In this document: positions 7,273 through 16,178 of the stretch, one piece after another
Layout of the letters: every line of letters begins with the position of its first letter
How positions within the stretch are numbered: position 1 is the stretch's first letter
Assembly (NCBI RefSeq): GCF_007678455.1
Contig: NZ_VEEP01000006.1
Span: forward strand, 278,001-342,000
Source: Cytobacillus oceanisediminis 2691
Lineage (GTDB): Bacteria; Bacillota; Bacilli; Bacillales; Cytobacillaceae
DNA length: 64,000 nt
Direction: 5' to 3'
Position numbers and translations under genes: made by a program
The notes under the pieces: generated by a model
Database searches by the model: none
Told to the model about the DNA's origin: nothing
What the model saw: only the letters and a program-made list of their open reading frames with translations

Positions 7273-8568
7273 TTAAAAGAAAAGCTGAGCCAGGAAGCGG
7301 ACGATCGGTCCCAGGATGAACATGTCTGAATCCGCTGCCCACATTGCAGTATCTGGCACTGTGCTTGAAATCAGCATTTTTACCATGATGAATTGTCCCC
7401 AGGCTACAACTGTTGAAGTGATGAATCCTCCAAGCAATGCGCCGCGCACACCGCCAGTTGCGTTTCCGAATACCCCGGCAGTCGCACCGTGGAAAAAGAG
7501 GACGATCATAGTTGGAACAAAAACGTAGCTTACAGTGCTTCCAAGAACCAGCAGCCAGATAAGAGCCCCGGCAAAGGCTCCAAGGAAGCCAAGAATAACA
7601 GCGTTTGGAGCAAATGGGAATACGATAGGGCAATCAAGCGCTGGCTTGGCACCAGGAACAAGCTTTGTTGCAATACCGTTAAATGCAGGTACGATTTCTC
7701 CAATGAACATCCTTACACCCAGGAGCACGATGGCAATACCGCCGGCAAAAGTGAAGGACTGGATGATTGAGTAAATGATGAAGTTCTGTTCCCCAGCTTT
7801 GGCCATAAGATCAGCTGCGCCCTGGGTATCCTTTGTTGAAAGAATGATTGCGCCAACCAGGAAAAGCAGCCCCATTGTCAATGCTGTAATAACATTTGAA
7901 TCGCGAAGGAATTCAAGTCCCTTTGGCAGCTTGATTTTTTCTGAATCGTTTTCTTTGTTGCCTGCAATTTTACCGACAAGTGCTGCAAGAAGTGCGACAG
8001 ATGCAGATGTATGGCCGAGTGCGATATTGTCATTCCCAGTAATTTTACGCATGAACGGCTGCGTCAAGGCCGGCTGAATGGTCCAGTATAGACCCATGAT
8101 GACAGCAAGGAAAATGACCAGTTTGACAAAAGAAACATCGCCGACCGCATGAACGACAATCCCGGCAAAAATAGTTGTGGTCCAGAACATCATGTGGCCT
8201 GTAAGATAGATGAACTTAAATTTAGTAAAACGCGCCAGAAGAACGTTGATCAGGAAGCCGAGTGTCATAGCTAAAGTAACCGCACTTCCGTATTTGGCAT
8301 TGAAGCCTTCCTGGCCCATGAATTTGCCAAGCGACTCTCCCTGAAGGTTAAACACTTCTTTCCACATTGGTTCAAAAACCATAAGAGCGTTTACAATAAC
8401 ACCTGCGCCAGCACCGATAATCAGGAATCCAATAATAGCTTTAAACGTGCCGCTTATGACCTGGCTTGAGTTTTTCTTTTGCAGCAAAAGCCCGAGCAGG
8501 ACGATGAAACCAAGCAGAATTGCAGGTGTTCCAAAGACGTTGGTGGCAACCCATTTGATTATTTCCAT
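7273..8568 (-). CDS. PTS EIIC transporter, ascorbate/UlaA type
   Basis: A 431-aa polytopic membrane protein with about ten hydrophobic segments and the UlaA-type signatures: GTPAILLGFIVLLGLLLQ near the N-terminus, KAIIGFLIIGAGAGVIV, and TGNDNIALGHTSASVALLAALVG in the middle. It would carry the sugar across the membrane during phosphorylation by the separately encoded EIIA and EIIB. The ATG at 8568 follows an AGGGGGA site. UlaA relatives transport L-ascorbate or related sugar acids, but the usual ascorbate genes (ulaD, ulaE, ulaF, ulaG types) are absent here, so the substrate is probably different. Confidence 0.92.
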   Translation of the reverse strand: MEIIKWVATNVFGTPAILLGFIVLLGLLLQKKNSSQVISGTFKAIIGFLIIGAGAGVIVNALMVFEPMWKEVFNLQGESLGKFMGQEGFNAKYGSAVTLAMTLGFLINVLLARFTKFKFIYLTGHMMFWTTTIFAGIVVHAVGDVSFVKLVIFLAVIMGLYWTIQPALTQPFMRKITGNDNIALGHTSASVALLAALVGKIAGNKENDSEKIKLPKGLEFLRDSNVITALTMGLLFLVGAIILSTKDTQGAADLMAKAGEQNFIIYSIIQSFTFAGGIAIVLLGVRMFIGEIVPAFNGIATKLVPGAKPALDCPIVFPFAPNAVILGFLGAFAGALIWLLVLGSTVSYVFVPTMIVLFFHGATAGVFGNATGGVRGALLGGFITSTVVAWGQFIMVKMLISSTVPDTAMWAADSDMFILGPIVRFLAQLFF

Positions 8569-8593
8569 TCTTTTTTCCCCCTAAAAGAATTTT

Positions 8594-8860
8594 TTATTGC
8601 AAGTTTTCCTGTAAAGCCGTTTTAATTTCGTTCATGTCGAAATAGTTGTTGACGATAATCACTTTCGAGCTAGTTCCTTCAAGTGTCTGAGCAAGCTCAT
8701 TGCTTGTCACGATATAATCCGGCGACATGCTGGAAGCAGTTGATACATCCGTATTTTCAACGTCCGCAGTGATTACAAGGTCCCTCAGAACAGTTTCAAC
8801 ATTCATTCGCAAAATAAGGCTCGTTCCTTGTCCAAGTCCGCATACACATAAAATTTTCAT
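8594..8860 (-). CDS. PTS EIIB component
   Basis: An 88-aa cytoplasmic EIIB of the UlaB/GatB-like fold. The phosphocysteine is Cys7 in VCGLGQGTS. It accepts phosphate from the EIIA encoded just upstream and passes it to the sugar bound to EIIC. The ATG shares one base with the EIIA stop (TAATG), and GGGGGGAAAG in the end of the EIIA gene is its ribosome binding site, so translation is coupled. Confidence 0.92.
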   Translation of the reverse strand: MKILCVCGLGQGTSLILRMNVETVLRDLVITADVENTDVSTASSMSPDYIVTSNELAQTLEGTSSKVIIVNNYFDMNEIKTALQENLQ

Positions 8861-9300
8861 TATTCTTTCCCCCCGATTAGTGTTTTAATATCTTTATAGT
8901 TTGTTGCTTGTTGCAGTTTTCCCACATTGCTTTGGTCTCCAAGAAGGAGCATTAGCTTTTGCAAAATTTGCAGGTGCTGATCGCTTGTTGAAGCACCAAG
9001 GGCAAATACAAAGGTTACAGGATCATTTGCTGCATTGCCGAAAACTACTGGATTCTTCAGGCGGACAAACGAAACAGATGCTTCACTTACTCCATCCTCC
9101 GGCCTTGCATGTGGCAGGGCAATTTTGGGAGCGAGTACAAAATATGGCCCATTATTGTGGTACGATTCAATCATTGCATCGACATATCTTTCCTCAACGG
9201 CACCCTCCCGCACCAGAAGGCTTCCCGCCGCCCGGATTGCTTCATCGGGAGTCGCCGCTTCCACATCAAGGGCAACCAGACTGGATTCTAAAAACTTCAT
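8860..9300 (-). CDS. PTS EIIA component (mannitol/fructose type)
   Basis: A 146-aa EIIA domain protein. The active histidine is His64 in IALPHARPEDGV, and QHLQILQKLMLLLGD is the conserved helix. It relays phosphate from HPr to EIIB. It is preceded by AGAAAGGG. The segment around its active site matches the C-terminal EIIA domain of the regulator encoded 44 bp upstream, which suggests that the regulator's domain and this protein share ancestry and phosphorylation cross-talk. Confidence 0.92.
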   Translation of the reverse strand: MKFLESSLVALDVEAATPDEAIRAAGSLLVREGAVEERYVDAMIESYHNNGPYFVLAPKIALPHARPEDGVSEASVSFVRLKNPVVFGNAANDPVTFVFALGASTSDQHLQILQKLMLLLGDQSNVGKLQQATNYKDIKTLIGGKE

Positions 9301-9344
9301 GATGAAAACCCTTTCTGTTACAATTTTAGTTGTTGATTTTAAAA

Positions 9345-11456
9345 CTAGACCTTATGAGCTGTTAGTAATTCAAAAATATTTTTTGGTGATTCTGAAGCTA
9401 TTATTTCTTCTATATTTGCCTGATTTCCCAATAGGTCCGTCAGCTCACCGAGTGCCTTTAAATGGGATTCTCCATCGGTAGCTGCAAGAACGAGTATAAG
9501 ATTGACCGGGTGAGTTCCTTTATCGGAAAAATCGACACTGCTGTCCAGTTTTAAAAGGCTCATGCCAAGCCTATTCACTCCATCTTCCGGGCGTGCATGC
9601 GGGATAGCGAATTTTGGCGCGATCACGATATAAGGACCCATTTTAATCAGCGAATCAATCATGGCTTTAATATAATCACGGGTGATAGATCCTTTATTCA
9701 AAAGTGGCTCGGCAGCCAGCTTTATAGCGTGCTTCCAATCGCTTGCCCCTTCCCTTATCAAAATGTTTTCAACAGGAAGAATGTCAGCAAGAGAAGGCTT
9801 TTCTGCCGTTGCCACTTTCTGGACGGGAGCAGACAAAAACCGTTTCAGCTCCCTTTCAAGCGCATCTCGGTTATGAATGTCGGCATATTGGCCAATCAAG
9901 TCAAGCAGGATCTCGGCTGAAGCCCTTTTTTGGTGTGGCGCCGAGTCATCAACCAACGCATTAACCTTTTTTAAAAGTCCCTCTTTTTCAGCATCCGATA
10001 AAATCGGAGATACGACAAAAACCGGCTTATCGCTTTTTTCAAGCGGAATGGTCGAGATGATAAAGTCGGCGTCAATCAGGTTTTTTTCATATTCCCGAAG
10101 TGAAACGCTTCCATAAATATCAACAGTAGAGAACAGCCCTTCCAGCTGATGCTGCAGCAATTTGGAAGTGCCTAGCCCCTTCGTGCAAACCAGCAACGCA
10201 GTTTTTCGTTCCGGAGGCTTAGCGTCAACCCTTCTCATCCAGCCGCCAAAATGAGTGGCAATCAGTGCTACTTCGTTGTCGTTGGCCGAGTTTCCCGCTG
10301 CCTCCTCAAGATGGTGGACAACTTTTTTTGTCAGTTGAAAAATAACCTGATACTTGTCCTTGATCAATTCAGCGGAATCACTTTGGTCCTCCAGCCCATA
10401 TTTCAGCCGGTAGTAGGCAGGTTTTATATGAAGAAGGAGATTCTTTTTGATTTCATTGATATCTTCAAAAAATACACAGGCATATTTTTGAAAATCTGTA
10501 ACCATGGAATCAGCAACCTGTTCAAGCATAGGTGAGATATTCTCATCCCTGGCTTCGGAAAACTGGACTCTTGAGCTTAGCAAATGCTTGGTCAGATAAA
10601 ATATTTCATCCTCCGGAAAATGAACTCCAAACAACCTGGAAAGCTTGGCGCCTATTTCCTTTGCCGCTTCGAACTCACTTGCTTCCTTAAGAACTTCTTT
10701 TTCAACAGGATCAATTTCAATCCTCTTGCCTTGCGCGAGCCTTCTTCCGAATAAAAGGAGCCTTAAAGAAAGATTCTGCATGAAATCATCCGTAAAAACG
10801 ACATTCAGTTCCTTTTCCGTTTCCACCAATATTCCGTGAACCGCTTTCAATTTTTCAAAATCAAAAAGGTTCAATTCCTCACGGTTTTGGTTGATAAGCA
10901 ATGGAATTTGATTAATAATCGTCTGCAGTTTCTGATCCGATAAAACCTGCTGAAGATAAAACACGATTGCCTTTCGTTTATCATCTTCATCTCCAAGGAT
11001 CAGGTATCCGGACTTTCGATCCGACTTAAGCTCAAGGTCAAACCTGGATAGCTCGTTCTTTAAGCCTTTAACATCTTCCAGCGTGGTGTTTCTGCTGACC
11101 CTTGTTTTTCCCATTAAATCCTCTAGAAAAATAGGTGCCTCCCTGGCCATCAAATAAATCGCGATCAGAGCCTTACGCTCATCGGGAGAATATTCATAGT
11201 GCCAGACACCAGCAGATGTACCAATCAGTTCTGGAATTTGACTTCTCGCTTCCTCTTCCAAATGGAAGCCGACAGACCTTACATAGTTCACTTCAGGAAG
11301 CTTCTGGTCTTTAAGCCACGAATTAATTTTTTCAATATCGTAGTAGACCGTCCTCCGCGAAATCTTGAATTTTTCCGTAAGTTCTTTGATCGGCACATTG
11401 GAATCCGCCTGGACCAAATAGGCCAATATGGCATTACTTCGTTGATCCAATGACAT
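9345..11456 (-). CDS. PRD-containing PTS regulator (MtlR/BglG type) with EIIB-like and EIIA domains
   Basis: A 703-aa regulator. Domains in order: a helix-turn-helix (about 5-60, KELTEKFKISRRTVYYDIEK), a second helical DNA-binding region to about 165, two PTS regulation domains (about 190-400), a GAT-type EIIB-like domain with Cys424 in VCTKGLGTS, and an EIIA domain with His620 in AIPHARPEDGV. The DNA-binding N-terminus places it with MtlR/LicR-type activators, not RNA-binding antiterminators. Phosphorylation by HPr and by the operon's PTS proteins would set activity. The ATG follows AGGAGGTGAACGCT. It is the first gene of the PTS operon. Confidence 0.9.
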   Translation of the reverse strand: MSLDQRSNAILAYLVQADSNVPIKELTEKFKISRRTVYYDIEKINSWLKDQKLPEVNYVRSVGFHLEEEARSQIPELIGTSAGVWHYEYSPDERKALIAIYLMAREAPIFLEDLMGKTRVSRNTTLEDVKGLKNELSRFDLELKSDRKSGYLILGDEDDKRKAIVFYLQQVLSDQKLQTIINQIPLLINQNREELNLFDFEKLKAVHGILVETEKELNVVFTDDFMQNLSLRLLLFGRRLAQGKRIEIDPVEKEVLKEASEFEAAKEIGAKLSRLFGVHFPEDEIFYLTKHLLSSRVQFSEARDENISPMLEQVADSMVTDFQKYACVFFEDINEIKKNLLLHIKPAYYRLKYGLEDQSDSAELIKDKYQVIFQLTKKVVHHLEEAAGNSANDNEVALIATHFGGWMRRVDAKPPERKTALLVCTKGLGTSKLLQHQLEGLFSTVDIYGSVSLREYEKNLIDADFIISTIPLEKSDKPVFVVSPILSDAEKEGLLKKVNALVDDSAPHQKRASAEILLDLIGQYADIHNRDALERELKRFLSAPVQKVATAEKPSLADILPVENILIREGASDWKHAIKLAAEPLLNKGSITRDYIKAMIDSLIKMGPYIVIAPKFAIPHARPEDGVNRLGMSLLKLDSSVDFSDKGTHPVNLILVLAATDGESHLKALGELTDLLGNQANIEEIIASESPKNIFELLTAHKV

Positions 11457-11483
11457 TAGCGTTCACCTCCTTTGCCCTGTTAG

Positions 11484-11526
11484 TTTGCACAATACAGTCT
11501 GATTATTGCGCATTCCAATTGTGCAA
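11484..11526. promoter_or_regulatory. Dyad operator upstream of the PTS operon
   Basis: TTGCGCA (11506-11512) and TGTGCAA (11520-11526) are inverted around 7 bp, nested within AGTCTGA/TCAGACT arms. A further TTTGCACAA lies at 11484-11492 and a GGTGCAAAG at 11552-11560. MtlR-type activators recognise TTG-N-CACA dyads, so this is the probable site of the adjacent PRD regulator. Confidence 0.6.
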
Positions 11527-11537
11527 TTTCAGACTCA

Positions 11538-11543
11538 ATTATA
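11538..11543 (-). promoter_or_regulatory. Likely -10 element of the PTS operon promoter
   Basis: The minus strand reads TATAAT here, 82 bp upstream of the regulator ATG. No good -35 lies 17 bp upstream, as expected of an activator-dependent promoter. The inferred start point would lie next to the dyad at 11506-11526. Confidence 0.5.
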
Positions 11544-11769
11544 CTAATCATGGTGCAAAGATGAGCTTATAAAGGTTTCTCGGTTGGCGCAGTAATTTCC
11601 ACTCCATCCCAAGGTGTTGTTATAAATCTTATTATTACTTGCTTTAGCAATTGCTTATCTTTACTATACTGTGGGTTCTTTGCAAAAAGTAGACCAAATG
11701 CCGCTCGAAGATTCTGTGCAAAATTGGACCTTTTAAAACATGCCACCTGGCAACTTAACACAAATTACA

Positions 11770-11808
11770 GAAGCATAGGGACATACCCTCGGTACGTCCC
11801 CATGCTTC
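11770..11808. repeat. Dispersed hairpin repeat, copy A
   Basis: GAAGCATAGGGAC at the left pairs with GTCCCCATGCTTC at the right around TACC...GGTA. The same GAAGCATAGGGAC start recurs at 49446-49520, and a degraded relative is at 16533-16563. Confidence 0.7.
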
Positions 11809-12196
11809 TTAAGAGATAGACTCAAAGAAAAAGGAGTGATGATAAGTAGAAGGACAACTCAAAAGAGGGAAACGACAAAGAGGAAAACAATCATCAAATC
11901 TTTCATAAACTGATTATTAAGATAAGTACTACCTAAAATATATCGAAAAAGAGAAAACCACCATCAATTTCACTTAATTGAAAATCAGTAAGGATATATA
12001 AAAAAATGAGGTCAAAATTCGTAAGAATCCCACCCAAATACAGTTCCTGATCTAATCAGATAATTACACCATCAACCTCCAAACATCAATGAACCTCAAC
12101 CAAACTATTCCGACCCCGAACGCGACGGCAGAAGAACGAAATCGCTACGCGATGGCCTCCAAGTTTAGTTTAAACAGTTAAAAAGTGCATAAAAAA

Positions 12197-12263
12197 AAAA
12201 GTTCCCTTTCTTATGGTATTGTTTAATCGCCAAACCAAACAAATACAATAGAAAAGAACTTTT
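12197..12263. repeat. Imperfect inverted repeat ahead of the recombinase remnant
   Basis: The left arm (12197-12224) and right arm (12237-12263) share AAAAGTTC, TTTCT and GTATT blocks in inverted order around a 12-bp centre. It may be the terminal or regulatory hairpin of the mobile element to which the truncated recombinase belonged. Confidence 0.55.
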
Positions 12264-12364
12264 CGTCCATGATTATAACACAGAAATATATAACACTAAT
12301 TCCCTTTCCAGGCCTCCTCCTGCCTTCTGATCTTAATTTCAAAATTAAAATCAGGAGGCACACC

Positions 12365-12538
12365 ATGAATACATATGATCAAAAAGTAAACTTGTACTTT
12401 GAACTGAAAAATACTCCCGAGTCTTCAAGAGAGTCCTATGGAAGAAGGATACGTTCATTCACTTCTTTCATGAAGGAACAAGACCATCCCTTTGGCCATG
12501 GCTCAAAAGAAAGAAGACAGAGTATCTCTCTGCCTTAA
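12365..12538 (+). pseudogene. Truncated tyrosine recombinase/integrase (N-terminal SAM-like part only)
   Basis: The frame starts at ATG 12365 behind CAGGAGGCAC and codes for 57 aa beginning MNTYDQKVNLYFELKNTPES and continuing with YGRRIRSFTSFMKEQ. This looks like the core-binding (SAM-like) N-terminus of a tyrosine recombinase, which normally runs to about 300 aa with an R-H-R-Y catalytic domain. None of the catalytic domain follows; the frame ends at 12538 and a different gene's 3' end begins. A near-perfect inverted repeat at about 12328-12355 precedes the start. It is a mobile-element remnant. The family assignment is from memory of similar Bacillus proteins. Confidence 0.55.
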
Positions 12539-12569
12539 GTGGTAACACATTTAAATTTTTTCTTAATTA

Positions 12570-14525
12570 TTAATATACCTCTAATTCTCCATTCAAAGTA
12601 CCGCTGTACAGGTATTCTTCACCAATCTTAATACGAATTGTTTCTTTCCCAGTGAAAGGATCCTCCTCATCAACAGTGACAAGAACAGGGACGGATCTTT
12701 CGGATTTCTTTAATTTCACAGTTCCTGTAAAGCTAGCCCAGCCTTTATAGGTCTGCAGGAATCCAAGTTCATCAAGTTCAATATGGATATTGTTCTTCTT
12801 GTCGATAATTTGAAGTTTAGCTTTTGATTGAGATTGATCAGCATTTTGCTCAACCATAATTTTAATCTTAGGCCCTTGAGTTTTATCATTAACGAGCTGT
12901 CCCTTGGCCGAAACTTTGTGAGCTTCATTGAGACTCATTGGACGGCTTGGCATGTCGTAGCTGCGCTTAAGAGCTTTTCCTGCCTGCACACCAGTTACGT
13001 CACCGTTCTTTATGGCAAACTGCCCATCGATAATCACATTCTCAATCCCTTCCGCATACTGCTTTGGATTATCAAATGTAGCCTTATCAGTTACTATATT
13101 GGGATCAAATACCGTAATATCAGCTGCCATTCCTTCAGCAATAAATCCGCGGTCAACCATTCCTATGATATTGGCAGGAAGGCCTGTCATTTTTTGAACA
13201 GCTTCTTCCAAAGATAATAACCCATCTTCTCTTACAATCTTTCCTAGAACCCTAGGCTGAGTTCCATACCTTCTCGGATGAGTGCTGCTTGAAACAGTTG
13301 CTCCTCCATCAGAAGCAATGGCGGTCGTAGGGTTTTTAAGTATCCGTTCAAAATCCTCCTGGTGGCCAAAGAAATAGATGGTTCTAATGTTCCCTTCTTG
13401 TTCAAGGATCTGCATAGTCGCTTCTCCAGGTGAAACACCTTGTTCTGCGGCTATATCCCCTAACGTTGTTTGCTTAGTCGGAAAGTAGACGTCACCAGCA
13501 TCTCTTACCCTACTGGCAATGGTCGCGTGGATTTCTTCTTCAATCTGTGTGCGCATGGCAGGATCCGCAAAGCGCTTGAGCATCTCTTCCCGGCCGCCAT
13601 CCTGAATCCACTGAGGAACAATCGCAGTTAAGCCTGTTTGGCTGGCCAGGTAAGGATACTGGTCGGCCGCTGCAAATGTTCCCCGCTTATTGGCATCCTG
13701 TATCATTTTAATCGTTTCCACAGATTTACCCCAGTTGCTCGGCCCCATTACCTTCATATGAGTAATAACCGGGACGATTCCTGCACTTTCACCTATTTCA
13801 ATCGTTTCAGAGGTTGCTTCGAGAACGTGATAATTTTCATTTCTGATGTGATTTGGAAAATTGGTTCTCCACTTTTCGGCAACACTGACAACATCAATGA
13901 CTTCCTGTATTTTTGCATAGTTCCCGGGAGCGTAGAATAATCCTGCAGAAATTCCCCAGGCTCCTTTTTGGAGGGCTGTTTCAATCAGTGACTGCATATC
14001 GGAAATTTCTTCAGGAGTGGCACGGCGGTCGTCATATCCCACGACTCCTTCCCAAACCGAATTAAATCCAATATAGCTCCCCACATTGATGGCAAGTCCC
14101 TTTTCTTCCAGCTCGGACAGATAGGAAAGGTCAACCGGGCCTCCTCCATCCGGGCTTATCATTTCAGTCGTAACCCCTTGGGTTAATGAGCTTTTTGCTG
14201 TTGTAAGTACATCTGTATCTGCATGGCTGTGCATATCAATAAATCCTGGAGAAACAATTTTACCCGAAACATTGATTTCATTTTTTCCACTGGCATCATC
14301 CAAGTTTCCAATCGATTGAATATACCCATCAGATATTCCAATATCCGCCTTATAGCGTTTGGAACCAGTACCGTCAATAATTGTGCCATCCTGAAGGATT
14401 AAATCAAATTCCTGTTTGGTTTTCTCCTTTGATTGGCCGGTTTGAGGGTACCCTACAAATAAAATTCCCACAAGCAAAACAACAGATAATGTTAGAGACA
14501 GAATATTTTTGCTTAAACTTTTCAC
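12570..14525 (-). CDS. Exported N-acyl-D-amino-acid deacylase-like amidohydrolase
   Basis: A 651-aa protein of the D-aminoacylase group. An N-terminal signal peptide or anchor (about 1-30) is followed by FDLILQDGTIIDGTG, the metal motif SPGFIDMHSHAD (about 92-103), THMKVM and IASDGG (catalytic Asp), and a late GMAADITVFDP strand. Family members hydrolyse N-acyl-D-amino acids or related amides using zinc and are usually about 500 aa and cytoplasmic. Here an extra C-terminal beta-rich domain of roughly 110 aa and the export signal suggest action on wall-derived or external substrates. The start is GTG at 14525 behind GGGAGGC. It is monocistronic, flanked by mobile-element debris. Confidence 0.85.
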   Translation of the reverse strand: MKSLSKNILSLTLSVVLLVGILFVGYPQTGQSKEKTKQEFDLILQDGTIIDGTGSKRYKADIGISDGYIQSIGNLDDASGKNEINVSGKIVSPGFIDMHSHADTDVLTTAKSSLTQGVTTEMISPDGGGPVDLSYLSELEEKGLAINVGSYIGFNSVWEGVVGYDDRRATPEEISDMQSLIETALQKGAWGISAGLFYAPGNYAKIQEVIDVVSVAEKWRTNFPNHIRNENYHVLEATSETIEIGESAGIVPVITHMKVMGPSNWGKSVETIKMIQDANKRGTFAAADQYPYLASQTGLTAIVPQWIQDGGREEMLKRFADPAMRTQIEEEIHATIASRVRDAGDVYFPTKQTTLGDIAAEQGVSPGEATMQILEQEGNIRTIYFFGHQEDFERILKNPTTAIASDGGATVSSSTHPRRYGTQPRVLGKIVREDGLLSLEEAVQKMTGLPANIIGMVDRGFIAEGMAADITVFDPNIVTDKATFDNPKQYAEGIENVIIDGQFAIKNGDVTGVQAGKALKRSYDMPSRPMSLNEAHKVSAKGQLVNDKTQGPKIKIMVEQNADQSQSKAKLQIIDKKNNIHIELDELGFLQTYKGWASFTGTVKLKKSERSVPVLVTVDEEDPFTGKETIRIKIGEEYLYSGTLNGELEVY

Positions 14526-14829
14526 CTTTTAGCCTCCCTAATATTTCAATATCGACCGAAACTGTTCTTTTCGCCTCCTCTCACTCCAATATTTAACAAA
14601 CTTACATTAACACAGTTTACTAATTTTTCTAATATTTCAGATAATAATTGAGAGTAAATAACTAGGCCTTATATTTCGGTACCCTAATATTTTCCTAATG
14701 AGCTAGTAAATTAGTCCACCACACTAATCTTACGTATAAATCTTTGAATTTTGCCAAATAAAAAAGGACTCCTCTGAACTGCACCGAAATAGTTAGACAC
14801 AAAACTAACAATGGAGGTGCAGTTTTTAT

Positions 14830-15339
14830 ATGGCTAAATTTACATTTGAAGATAAGTTATGGGCAGTAAAGGAGTATGAAAAAGGAATATTATCTTTTCG
14901 GGATATCGGGAAACAACTGGGAACTGGTCATAAACATATTCATAAGTGGTTTAAATTATATCAGTCGCATGGGCAAGATTCTTTAAGAAAAAGTTATACA
15001 AACTATTCGGCTGCGTTTAAAATGGAGGTACTCAAATATATGGACGACCATTGGGTTTCTCTAAATGAGGCTGCAGCGAAGTTTAAAATACCCGATTCCT
15101 CCACCATCCTTGTTTGGAGGAAAGCCTTTGAAACAGGAGGAGTGGACGCCCTATTACCAAGGAAAAAGGGGCGACCTGCCATGACCAAAGATAGTAAAAG
15201 GAATAAGTCAGTCAATCAAACCAATGAATCCCTAATAGAAGAAAATGAACGTCTGAGAATGGAAATTGCCTATTTAAAAAAGTTGAATGCCTTGGTTCGG
15301 GAACAGGAAAAATTACCACGAAACTCAAAGCGCAAGTAA
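14830..15339 (+). CDS. IS3-family transposase OrfA
   Basis: A 169-aa DNA-binding protein with two helix-turn-helix segments (FRDIGKQLGTGHKHIHKWF near 25-43 and LNEAAAKFKIPDSSTILVWRK near 79-99), then a leucine-zipper-like coiled coil (NESLIEENERLRMEIAYLKKL). It binds the IS ends and, when fused to OrfB by frameshifting, forms the active transposase. GGAGGTGCAG precedes the ATG. Confidence 0.92.
   Translation: MAKFTFEDKLWAVKEYEKGILSFRDIGKQLGTGHKHIHKWFKLYQSHGQDSLRKSYTNYSAAFKMEVLKYMDDHWVSLNEAAAKFKIPDSSTILVWRKAFETGGVDALLPRKKGRPAMTKDSKRNKSVNQTNESLIEENERLRMEIAYLKKLNALVREQEKLPRNSKRK
15276..15282 (+). promoter_or_regulatory. A AAA AAG slippery heptamer for -1 programmed frameshift
   Basis: In the OrfA frame the codons TTA AAA AAG form the classical A AAA AAG heptamer. 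OrfB is in the -1 frame relative to OrfA, and the -1 frame is open from here to 16178, continuing into the conserved OrfB start. Confidence 0.8.
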
Positions 15340-16178
15340 TTTTTGAGCTAAGGAATGAATATAAAGTCGCTGATTTAATCAAAATTGCAGGAATTCCAAG
15401 AAGCACATATTATTACTGGACTAAGCACAAAGACCGCCCAGATAAATACGCCAAGGCCAAAGAAGCAATAAAAGAAATTCATCATCAACATAAAGGTCGT
15501 TATGGCCACCGGAATATCAAAAAGGTTTTGGACAAAAGAGGCTTCGTTCTGGATCCTAAGACTGTCCTCAAGCTAATGAATCAGTTAGGAATCAAGTGTC
15601 AGGTTCGTATGAAGAAATATAAGTCCTATCGAGGAAATACAGGAAAAGTTGCCCCCAACGTTCTTGATCGAAATTTTAAGGCTGACAAACCAAATGAGAA
15701 GTGGGTAACGGATGTAACCGAATTTAGTCTATTCGGACAGAAGCTTTATCTATCCCCTATTCTTGATTTGTACAATAGTGAGGTGATCACCTATACAGTT
15801 AAATCCCGTCCCACTTTTGATCTAGTAGGTGACATGCTTGAACAGGCTTTAGAGCTGTTTAAACCAGAGGATGAGTTAATCCTCCACTCAGATCAGGGAT
15901 GGCATTACCAAATGGGTAAGTATCAGAAGACGCTTAAGGAGAAAAACATTATACAAAGCATGTCCCGAAAGGGAAACTGTCTCGATAATGCCGTTATTGA
16001 GAACTTCTTTGGCATACTTAAGACAGAACTCCTCTATCTTCAGGAATTTGAAAGTGTTGATCATTTTATACAAGAATTACACGATTATATTTATTACTAC
16101 AACAATATACGTATAAAGGAAAAATTAAAGGACCTGAGTCCGGTAGAGTACCGAACCCAGGTCCAACAAGTTGCCTAA
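15282..16178 (+). CDS. IS3-family transposase OrfB (DDE integrase), made by frameshift
   Basis: The -1 frame runs from the slippery site through LKAQVIFELRNEYKVADL, the HTH_21-type GIPRSTYYYW and GRYGHRNIKKVLDKRG, into the rve integrase core. The catalytic triad is visible: Asp in WVTDVTEF, Asp in LHSDQGWHY and Glu in NAVIENFFGILKTE, with the usual 35-residue D-to-E spacing. A TTG at 15528 could start a shorter product but would lose the HTH_21-like region. It ends with LSPVEYRTQVQQVA. The element appears intact. Confidence 0.9.
   Translation, partial: VECLGSGTGKITTKLKAQVIFELRNEYKVADLIKIAGIPRSTYYYWTKHKDRPDKYAKAKEAIKEIHHQHKGRYGHRNIKKVLDKRGFVLDPKTVLKLMNQLGIKCQVRMKKYKSYRGNTGKVAPNVLDRNFKADKPNEKWVTDVTEFSLFGQKLYLSPILDLYNSEVITYTVKSRPTFDLVGDMLEQALELFKPEDELILHSDQGWHYQMGKYQKTLKEKNIIQSMSRKGNCLDNAVIENFFGILKTELLYLQEFESVDHFIQELHDYIYYYNNIRIKEKLKDLSPVEYRTQVQQVA

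Larger units (their letters stand above)
11457..12364. other. Long non-coding stretch with repeats
   Basis: About 900 bp with no credible gene. It holds the PTS operator and promoter (to 11560), a GGGAC/GTCCC hairpin repeat at 11770-11808, and an imperfect inverted repeat at 12197-12263 just ahead of a truncated recombinase gene. The part between 11810 and 12190 is AT-rich and unexplained. Confidence 0.6.

Noticed and set aside
11567..11761. 64-aa minus-strand frame
   Set aside because: No ribosome binding site, no family, and low-complexity AT-rich sequence.
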